Positions 37,481 to 48,661 of a stretch of 64,000 bases of DNA are shown here, piece after piece. The position numbers were made by a program, and so were the translations under genes. Within the stretch, counting starts at the first letter, position 1, and every line of letters begins with the position of its first letter. Under the pieces are notes generated by a model. The model was not told the DNA's origin and ran no database searches. It saw only the letters and a program-made list of their open reading frames with translations. Source of the DNA: Syngnathus acus (lineage: Eukaryota > Chordata > Actinopteri > Syngnathiformes > Syngnathidae); contig NC_051094.1 of the NCBI RefSeq assembly GCF_901709675.1, forward strand, positions 16,583,501 through 16,647,500, read 5' to 3'.

Positions 37481-40400
37481 CTGCAAACCAAAACGCATAG
37501 ATAAGTCATGTAAAGGTTAGTATATGTGCAAATTAAAAACAACAAAACTGGTGGCAATTAAGCTTTCAATTACGTAGAGAGCCAGATCATCCTTTTGATT
37601 TTAAAATAAAGCAAGATGGATTTCCAGCAATGCTCCAAATAGTCAAACCTCACCTCATCTGCTTTGAGGCAAAGCTCACTGGAGTCAGCAGCATCATAAT
37701 CATAAAGGACTTTGGCCGTACGAGTCCCTGCGGCAGGTGCTTGAACTTCTTCAATCTTCAGTGTATCAGTCTCCACAGTACTGCTGAAGCCTTCTGATGT
37801 CAAGTCTGCAGAAGCCATGGAGGCGGTGGAATTCAGTGGAAAAGCATCTGGACGTCTGGGGAAGAGCAGGGAAAATATGGCCTGAATGTGCAGTACATTT
37901 GAAAAGATATACTGTAACCAGATGGCACGGTCACTTATGCATTTAACACACCACACACCAAGTCAAAAGAAAAGTCATCAATGATTTCTTTAATCTGTAA
38001 AGCAATTTGAGTTACAATTTCTGTATGAAAACCACAGGCTAATGCACAACAATACCAAACTGGGTCGTGTAAGGAAACATAAAAAATGCTCCAGCCGAAA
38101 ATGCAGGTGAAAGTTCATTTGGTATTTCTATACAGTTAGGGCCAGTTGCATGTCACCAGTTCTGACTGATCTCTGATTTTTGAGTAAGCAGTCATCAGGG
38201 GTTAACTGGTAATTTAGACAAACAAAATCAAACATTTGAAAATGTCCATTAATGCACTCAGTACTTGGTTGGGAATCCTTTTGCACAGATTACGGCATCA
38301 ATGCGGCGTGGCATGGAGGCAATCAGCCTGTGGCATTGCTGAGGTGTTATGGATGCCCAGGATGCTTCAATAGCGGCCTTTAGCTCATTTGCATTGTTGG
38401 GTCTGGTGTCTTTCAGCTTCGTCTTCACAATACCCCCCAAATTCTCTATGGGGTTCAGGTCAGGGGAATTGGCAGGCCAATTGAGGACAGTAATGCCATG
38501 GTCAGTACACCATTTACTGGTGGTTTTGGCACTGTGGGCAGGTGCCAGATCATGCTGGAAAATGAAATCATCATCTCCATAGAGCTTTTCAGCAGACGGA
38601 AGCATGTCGTGCTCTAAAATCTCTTGGTACACAACTGCGTTTACTCTGGACTTAATGAAACACAGTGGACCAACACCAGCAGCTGACATGGCTCCCCAAA
38701 CCATCGCTGACTGTGGGAACTTCACCCTGGATTTCAAGCAACTTGGATTTTGCTCCTCTCCAGCCTTTCTCCAGACTCTGGCGCCTTGACTTCCAAATGA
38801 AATACAAAACTTGCTTTCGTCTGAAAAGAGGACTTTGGACCACTCTGCAACTGTCCAGTGCTTCTTTTCCATAGCCCGTCAGATGCTTCTTCCATTGTCT
38901 TGAGTTCAGAAGTGGCTTGACCATGGGAATACGGCTATTGTAGCCCATTTCCCGGACAAGTCTGTGAACAGTGGCTTTTGATACCTGGACTCCAGCTTCA
39001 GTCCACTGTCTTTGAAGCTCCCCCAAATTCTGGAAGCGACTGTTCTTCACAAGGCTGCGGACATCTCTCTTGGTTGTGCAGCGTTTCCTGCCACATTTCC
39101 CCCTTCTAACAGACTTTTTGTTGATGTGCTTTGAAACTGCACTCTGTGAACAGCTTGCCCTTTGAGAAATTTCTTTTTGTGTCTTACCCTCCTGATGGAG
39201 GGTGTCAAGGATGGTCCTCTGGACAGCAGTCAGATCAGCAGTCTTCCCCATACTTGTCATTTAGTTTACTGAACCAAGCTGAGTGTTTTTCAAGGCTCAG
39301 GAAACCCTTCTAGGTGTTTCGAGTTAATTAGACGATTCAAGTGATTAGTTGAATACCCTACTAGTACCGTATTTTCCGGACTATAAGGCGCACCTAAAAA
39401 CCTCAAATTTTCTCAAAAGCTGACAGTGCGCCTTATAGTCCGGTGCGCCTTATACATGGACCAAATAGAGAATGATGGATGGATGGAACTTTACCTTTTT
39501 AAGTTTACTGATCTATTTGACTGTTTTGTTTTGTACTTATTAAAGTAAGCTTTACATGTTTATTTTGTGTGTTGTGTGATATTAACATTATTGATATATT
39601 GTTATTGTTTTCACCATTTCAAGTTATTATATTGTGATTGCATTAATGGTGCGCCTTATAGTCCGGTGCGCCTTATATATGGACAAAGTTTTAAAATGGG
39701 CCATTCATTGAAGGTGCGCCTTATAGTCCGGTGCGCCTTATAGTCCGGAAAATACGGTATATACCTTTTCATGATATTCTAATATTTTGAGATAGGATAT
39801 TTGAGTTTTCTTAAGCTGTATGCCATAATCAGCAATATTAAAATAATAAAAAGCTTGCAATATTTCAGTTGATTTGTAATGACTCCAGAATGTATGACAT
39901 TTTTGTTTTTTTAATTGTATTACAGAAAATAAAGAACTTTATTACAATATTCTAATTTCCTGAGACAGTCCTGTAAGTCTATCCTCATCTCCTCCATCAA
40001 CTTGTTGTACGCTGAAACCACTGCCATGGAGAGGTACAGACTGCAGCTGCTGTAAGATCCCATCCATTCAGGGCCTCTACACCTCCAGGACCCAAGGGTC
40101 ATCTCAAATCTTACCCTACTCACCCTGGACACAGCCTGTTCCACCTCTCAAGAAGGAGCCTCCGGTTCATTTTGACAAGAAGCTCCCAGCCACATAAATT
40201 GCACTCTTCCCCCCAGTTATCAGAGTCATGAACACTAAACAAACAGCTACTGTATAACTTAAAACTTCATCCCAACACCCGTTGCACATTGTTAAGCTAT
40301 TGAACACAGTGAATTTTCTTTTTGTCTTAGTTTAGTACACTTGTTTGTGTGTCAATACATATTTTTTCAATGCCAATATATAGTTTATAACTCTATGTGT

Positions 40401-43400
40401 AGATTAATAGCAGTGTTTTGGCTTCTGTTTTTTTTGGTGTGTGTGCAGGAAGTGTGATTGACTATACTCGTGCATTATAATATGAAGTGAGTTCCATATC
40501 CACCCACACAATCTGTCAGCAGGCTCTCACCTTCCAAGTTCTTTCTGTACTTCTTGCATGTGGACGTGACACTGCTTATAATAAGTTGCTTGGGCCTCAA
40601 CAAACTCATGCAGGCAGCGGAGGTGATTCATCTGAAGTGAAATTACAACAACAGTTATACGTACAAACGTGTTCACCCCATTGTTGTTGTCGTTTCAACT
40701 CATTAATTCCATCACAAAATTACGACAGCAATACAAAGTAATTTAGTCATACCCATAGGCCCGTCACGATGCAGGAAAATTATAATATAGACTTATCGCT
40801 CGAGAAAAAATAGGCACTACAGTATTTTGGGTGTTGATAAATAAGCATGTGTGTGGGTACTTTTAAAATATATTTTTTAAGATTATTATGATTATAATCC
40901 ATTCAATTTATGATTCCGTGGGATTGTCCCATGCTGGTGTCATATTTATTAATGAAATAGTCTACATCAGTGGTCCCCAACCACCGGGCCGCGGACCGGT
41001 ACCGGTCCGTGGGTCACTTTGTACCGGGCCGCCAAGCCACACAGAAAAAAATAAAATAATTGTTTTAATCGACGATCAATTAATTCAGGTCAAGACGCTC
41101 GTCCCGGTCACGTGACATGTTTCCCCAGTCGAGCCCGCAAAGCTAGCAAAAATGAGTAAGTATTTATTTTGAAAAATATAAAAAAATTGGCGATTCTCTC
41201 CCAATTACATCCGTCGGTTCAGGTCAAGACGCTCGTCTCGGTCACGTGACATGTCACCTCAGTTGAGCCCGCGAAGCAAGCAAAAATGAGCAAGAAACAG
41301 AGATGTTTGGAAAGCTTCTTCGGAAAGGGAAAAAAGCCCAATGAGGAGACGGAAGAAGAAGAGGCTACGACTTCTAAGAAAAGGAAAGCTGCATTTAAAA
41401 GACTATGACGCACCAAGCCCACTCTGCATAATATGTGGCGACAGGCTAGCTAACGAGGCAATGAAGCCCTCAAAACTGCTTCGGCACATGGAGACCAAGC
41501 ATCCTGCATTAAAAGACAAACCTTAACCACTTCGGGTGTCATTGTCTCCGATTACGCCTAGATGGGACCGGCTCGTTTCTGAGAAACAAGCTCAGTGCTC
41601 CCACTAATTCAATGTAATGGTGAGTTTTATTTTAATGTCGTTTATACTTGTTTTTATGCCAGTCGTATCATTTTATTTCATCGTATTCATATATTTATTA
41701 TAAATGTATTATTTATTTATATAAATGTATTATTTAGTTATATAAATCTATTATTTATTTATATAAAGGCCGGTCCGCGAAAATATTTCTGACACGTAAC
41801 TGGTCCGTGGCGCAAAAAAGGTTGGGGATCAGTGGTCTACATGACATCCACCACTTACATTAGGGGGGCACCTGTTACGGATCGGAGTGGAAATGGAGCA
41901 GGGCGACCAAGTGCAGCTTGGACCAAGGTTTATTGGCGGAGCTCAAAATACAGACTCGGTAAACTGACATAACTCACTAACAAAACCAATAACAGGACTG
42001 ACCGAAAGAGACGTGAAACAAAAAGACAGGGTGACATTACCAATGACGGCAACAAGACAACAAGACAACAATGATCCGACAGGGAGTGACACACAGACAG
42101 GACTTAAATACGAGACAGGTAACAAGAGGCAGGTGAGAATGATCACACTAATCATGGGCACACAGGAGGGGAGGGGCGAGCACACAGACACACGGACAGA
42201 AACTATAGACATGATCGAGGACGAGTCGTGACAGCACCAATTTGACTGCCTGCGCCTCGATCAATTACACTAAAATCGCGTTGGGCCGCCTATGCCTCAA
42301 ATGAGACCTGCTTTTGCTTGTCTAAAATCTAGTCAAACTAAACCATCGCCACTGCATGAAGATGACGATGCACCCACTTTTACGCCAAGCGCAGACTACT
42401 TTCCGTCACCAAATTATCAAATATGTCGGGGGCGAGGCTGCTTCATGCACGCCCAGATGAGCAAAACACTACCCCAAACACGCTAGACTTGCGCTAGGGT
42501 AAAAAAAGAAGTCGCATTCATTTTTACACCAAGCACACGGGCGACCGTCTACCAAAATAGGGCCCTGAAGCCCTTCTCACACCACACTGAGCAGCGTGCA
42601 GCACCCAGTCATCAACCCATTCATTGTGTATGAGGTGAGGGGCAGGGGCCATAGAACGTTGCGATGCTGGGCGGCGTGACAAAAGGACAAGGTGCTCTTA
42701 TTGATACGTTCTAATCAATATTGGCATCACCGTGACGCCAAACAAAAACCTCCAATAGGTGAGGGGCAGGCGGAGTGATCTACTGTAATTTTTGCAGACA
42801 CAACAATTATTAAAATGTTGCTCCCTTTCCCCATCAAGACCTTAATGTAGGAGCTCCAGAGGTACAATTTTACATCGAGTGAGAAGGATTGTGCCCAGTG
42901 CAGTGCGTTAATAAATAATAATTAATGATTTGCAGCTGTGATGTTGGCCTTCATTTGTCTCCAGAATCCCACCTCGCTCCCGACGAAAGGACATAGTGCA
43001 ATCATCTCAGTGTCATATGTTTGGTGCAACCAATTGGGGTTACATATTACACAGAGCTCTGCTTTGAGTCATCCGCCTTAGCACTGTCTGAGCCTGCACA
43101 TCTCACCTGAACACACACAGTGGACACCTCCCGTTATACCTCTTTCCTCTTCTATCTTCCTTTCTGTTAGCTAGGTCAGTGATCCCCAACCTTTTTTGCG
43201 CCACGGACCGGTTACGTGTCAGAAATATTTTCGCGGACCGGCCTTTATATAAATAAATAATAGATTTATATAACTAAATAATACATTTATATAAATAAAT
43301 AATACATGTATAATAAATATATGAATACGATGAAATAAAATGATACGACTGGCATAAAAACAAGTATAAACGACATTAAAATAAAACTCACCATTGCATT

Positions 43401-46400
43401 GAATTAGTGGGAGCACTGAGCTTGTTTCTCAGAAACGAGCCGGTCCCACCTAGGCGTAATCGGAGACAATGACACCCGAAGTGGTTAAGGTTTGTCTTTT
43501 AATGCAGGATGCTTGGTCTCCATGTGCCGAAGCAGTTTTGAGGGCTTCATTGCCTCGTTAGCTAGCCTGTCGCCACATATTATGCAGAGTGGGCTTGGCG
43601 CGTCAGTCTTTTAAATGCAGCTTTCCTTTTCTTAGAAGTCGTAGCCTCTTCTTCTTCCGTCTCCTCATTGGGCTTTTTTCCCTTTCCGAAGAAGCTTTCC
43701 AAACATCTCTGTTTCTTGCTCATTTCTGCTTGCTTCGCGGGCTCAACTGAGGTGACATGTCACGTGACCGAGACGAGCGTCTTGACCTGAACCGACGGAT
43801 GTAATTGGGAGAGAATCGCCCATTTTTTTATATTTTTCAAAATAAATACTGACTCATTTTTGCTAGCTTTGCGGGCTCGACTGGGGAAACATGTCACGTG
43901 ACCGGGACGAGCGTCTTGACCTGAATTAATTGATCGGCGATTAAAACAATTTTTTTTTTTTCCTGTGTGGCTTGGCGGCCCGGTACCAAGTGACCCACGG
44001 ACCGGTACCGGTCCGCGGCCCGGTACCGGTCCGCGGCCCGGTGGTTGGGGACCACTGAGCTAGGTTGTTTAAATTAGTTTGTGTCAGTTATAAAAATACT
44101 GTATCTTGTGTGATTTGTTTATTCCTGTTTTTAGTACTAATAGGAAATAAATTATTGTCATAATACAGAACTTTGTGCAACTTTGTGTGTATTCGAGTCA
44201 AAGTTTCAATCGCTGAAAAGGTAACAAGACCTCACAAATTTGTATTCAATGTAGCGCCTTCAGAAACAAATTTAATCAACGAGGTTTGCCACCTTCTGTC
44301 TGTATATCGATTGGATAGAGAAAGGCGTGGCGCCCCCTTTCGGCAGCCGTAGTTGTTGCGGGCATCAAACTTTCAACCACTTAAAATTCTCAATAAATTA
44401 CTATATATGATTGTCGTTAATACGTATGGAGTGAAAAGAGCTGCGGATGACCTACATGCGTACTGCTGATACTCTCCAAAAGAAGCCGTGTAACCTCTGC
44501 CTGTCGGTCAAACTCCGTTTGGGCAACCCTGAGTTCATGTTCAGCCTGAAATGAGAAAAAGAACATAGATGACACTGACTTTTTAAAAATGTAAGACTTT
44601 AACCATAGGTTGAGAATAAGACTAAAAGTGATTGTATTTCATCTTGTAAAACTCTTGGTAAGATTAAACCAACCAACACAGTCACATCTGAAGACATTAG
44701 TGGTTTGCGATGAAGTCCATCCATCCATCCATCCATCCATCCATCCATCCATCCATCCATCCATCCATCCATCCATCCATCCATCCATCCATCCATCCAT
44801 CCATCCATCCATCCATCCATCCATCCATCCATCCATCCATCCATCCGTTATCTGTACCGCTTTTCCCCACGGGGGTCGCGGGCGTGCTGGAGCCTATCCC
44901 AGCGGTCATCGGGCAGTAGGCGGGGGACACCCTGAACCGGTTGCTAGCCAATTGCAGGGCACACAGAGACGAACACCTCGGGGTAATTTGGAGTGCTCAA
45001 TTGGCCTACCAAGCATGTTTTTTGGGATGGGGGAGGAAACCGGAGTGCCAGGAGAAAACCCACGCGGGCACGGGGAGAACATGCAAACTCCACACAGGGA
45101 GGGTCGGAGGTGGAATCGAACCCGCACCCTCCTAACTGTGAGGCGGACATGCTAACCAGTGCGCCACCTGATGAAGTCCTTGATTAAAAATCCCTGATTA
45201 AGAAAAATGTAACTTAAAAGTAACTTAATCTTTTGTAACTCATTATTCTATACAGACAGTAATATTGTAGAGTCTTTATTTTTAAATGGAAGTAACTAGT
45301 AATATCCATCCATCCATCCATCCATTTTCTGTACCGCTTTTGTCCCCACGGGGGTCGCGGGCGTGCTGGAGCCTATCCCAGCCGTCATATAACTAGTAAT
45401 ATGTAATTTTCTTAATTAACTTGTCCAACACAGATCACAGAGGGATTCTTTTTCTAATCATGTCAATATCATTATCCAAACAGGTGCAGGCCCAAAAAAA
45501 ATGAATATTGGGGCAAAGTCCATTTATTTCACAATTTGTTTGAAAAAGTTAAACTTGCATTTGTTCATGACAAAGTGAATCATGACAGAAATACACAAAA
45601 CCTAAAAAAGCCAGTATTTCATATGAATTATTGCAGAACACACAAAACACCCGACTTACTTTTTCAACTTCCTCACTCCAAAGCTGAAAAAGCACATGAA
45701 AAATAGAAATTTAGAAATCAATCCATGTAAGTAACGTAACAAAAAACATTATCCATATATATGTTTACTTTAGGGGGGGGGGGGGCAAATAGTCTGGGTA
45801 GCTTCTTTGGGGCGCAAATAGTTTTTGTAGTGTAACTTTCACTTCCTTTTATATTTTGATTAAAAAAAAAAGACCAAGAAGGTTATTTTTTATTTTGTAA
45901 TATATTTTTAAATGCTTTTTCATCTTTTCTGGGAACTAGAACTTCCTTGAAAAAGAAACAGATACTATTGGGAAAGAGATGACAAATAAATATCTAAAAT
46001 AATGTGGTTTTATGGTGTGCAGACCTCTTAACAGGATGAAGTTGTGTACAGCCTAGACCAGTGGTTCTTAACCTTGTTGGAGGTACCAAACCCCACCAGT
46101 TTCATAAGCGCATTCACCTAACCCAGAGGTGTCAAACTCAAGGCCCGGGGGCCAGATACGGCCCGCCACATCATTTTATGTGGCCCGCGAAGACAAATTG
46201 TGCATCAAATTCGTGTGTCATTACAAGAATTGCAAATTGTCTTCACTTTTAATAATATCTTTTTTTTTTTATATTTGGCGAGTTTTTACTCGTATGATTT
46301 GAAAACAAGTTATTTGTCAGTTTGTTTTGTAGCTTTTACTGTATATAATATGAGGTGCTCATACACTTATTTGGGTTGACAGTCATAATGGCCCTCCGAA

Positions 46401-48336
46401 AGAAGCTATGACTACAATGCAGCCCGCGAAAAAAATGAGTTCGACACCCCTCACCTAACCCCTCTTTAGTGAAAAATAAAATTCTTTTTTTTCAAACTCA
46501 AGACATCAATGGGGTTTTTTTTTTTTTTTTTACTGGTGCACAAAATGAGCTGTGCATGAACATCACCTTGTTCAAAGTACAAAACCAACACAATGCATGA
46601 ACTCAAAACAAATTACATAGCTGCAAATCAGTGTGACTTCTGCTGTTGCCTTCGCGAGACTAGTTCAGATATGCGTCATCATGAATTTGCACGATAAATC
46701 AGGTGTGTTCGGACCTCCGCAGTGGAGCCTCTGCCGAACCCCTGAGACCGACTCACCGAACCCCTAGGGTTCAATCGAACCCAGGTTAAGAACCACGGGC
46801 CTCGACGATTCACATTCAAACTCATGCTGAAGAGTCAGTATACTCCAGTCAGGTAATGTTATTAAAGAATATGTTTTTGGTACAGTAGTTTTTGGTACAG
46901 TAGTGAATTTCCAGTTGGTTTTAGTAATGTAAAACCTTACAGCAGAAGCACTGGCAGAGAGCACATAGTTGCGTGGTCTGGTCTCCTGAAAATCTGGAAC
47001 CACCTTTAGATGACAAAGAAACATTTCATTTTTGCATATATTTTGTAAATGTTCAGTACAAATGCTGTGGTTTTCATTCACATGTTTCACAAACTGGAAA
47101 CATCCAATAAAGTTCCAGATAACTAGGCTCATTTTGGAAATACAGCTATGATGCATTGAACTAAACAATTTTTACCTTATCTGGACAGCAACATAGCAGT
47201 GGTTTGAAATGCAAAAGCCAAAGTGCATGCATTAAAATAATTTTAAGGTGATGGGGATTTTTTTCTAACAGGGCTCCTGTTAACTTCACGTCAGAAGTAG
47301 TTCTTTTGGATAATCTTTGCTTTGCTTTGACTTATTCCATGCTCTTGATGATAGTTTATCAAAATATAATGGAAGCAAATGAGGCAGAAAGGAAAATGGT
47401 GAGTTCGCTGTATTGTTATGAGTGTTTTAAATACTCACCTCACTCTCGCACTGCCAAGGTTATGAATACACAGCAAGTAAAATATAGAAATATTCATTTA
47501 TACTCATATTCATTAATTATGAAGTACAGTGGAGCCTCGGTTTTCGAACGTCCCGGTTCTCGAACAAATCGGTATTCGAACAAAAAATTCGAGATTTTTT
47601 TGCTTTGGATGTCAGACGAAATTCGGTTCGCGAAATGAGCCGAGAGGACCCGCTTGCCAACTGACTCCGTTTGTTATTACATTCTCGTTACTCTGAGGAT
47701 TGCATCAACCCTTATCATGCCTCAAAAGGAAGCAAGTGGAAGCAGTAAAGCCATCCTAAAACATTAAGACGCTCCTAAAGCAATGCGACAGTGAGCGCCC
47801 GGCTCGCTGCGGTTGCGTGATCGGACCAAATTAAGCTCTCTGCGCACTGATCTCCATTTAAATTTTGGAAAGTCCATTAGGACTTTAAAAATATTTTCTA
47901 AATTTTAGCGACCGCTCTGTCACAATAATGCGACCAGCGCGGTGCAGTTGCGCGGTCGGTGACGCGCTACGGTTGCGCGTTCGGCGGTGCGCTGCAGTAG
48001 CACGATCGGACAATTTGTTTTGCTTGGAACGGATTAAATTTTCTTCCATTATTTGTAATGGGAAAACATGATTCGGAATTCGAACGATTCACTATTTGAA
48101 CAGCCTTCTGGAATGGATTGTGGTCGAAAACCGAGGCTCCACTGTATTAAAAATGAATGATTATAGAGATGGGAGTTTGGTTAACTCACAGCAGCCTTTG
48201 CTTCAGCAGCTTTGGCCTTCTTGAAACGAGCTTTGGCAGCATCCAAATCAAGACGAAGATTCTCCAATAGACGTCGTTCTTTCTGTGCAGTAACATGGTC
48301 AGTTGAAATGAAGATCTCGTTAATAAATACATATTC

Positions 48337-48370
<34 letters not shown>

Positions 48371-48618
48371 CTATATCTATCTATCTATCTATCTATCTAT
48401 ACACACACATATAATTTTATACATAGTATAAACCGTATTGGCCCGAATATAAGACGACCCTGATTATAAGACGACCCCCTCTATTTCAAGACTCAAGTTT
48501 GAAAAAAGACTTTTTGAACACCAAAAAGTACCGTTTTTTTCCGTGTATAATACGCAAAATTTAACTAATTTATTGTCCTAAAATCTGGGGTGCGCATTAT
48601 ACATGGGTACAATTTTTT

Positions 48619-48661
<43 letters not shown>

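Larger units (their letters stand above)
38224..39975 (-). mobile_element. Tc1-like transposon in sh3glb2 intron 9
   Basis: 5' end TACAGGACTGTCTCAGGAAATTAG (minus) at ~39975, then 5' UTR, then the transposase. A W MITE (39367..39757) is inserted in the 5' UTR. The low-coordinate inverted repeat could not be recognised, so the 3' end is approximate and probably truncated. Confidence 0.85.

Noticed and set aside
41341-41526. Possible host ZBED-type zinc-finger gene
   Set aside because: The finger lies inside a hAT with TIRs and target duplication, is out of frame with its start and appears again in the inverted copy.
44599-45155. Long ORFs made of IHPS or MDGW repeats on both strands
   Set aside because: They are translations of the (CCAT)n tail of a SINE in different frames, not proteins.
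45100-45169. Possible tRNA gene (A and B boxes)
   Set aside because: The boxes belong to the head of a SINE with target duplications; no complete cloverleaf is evident.
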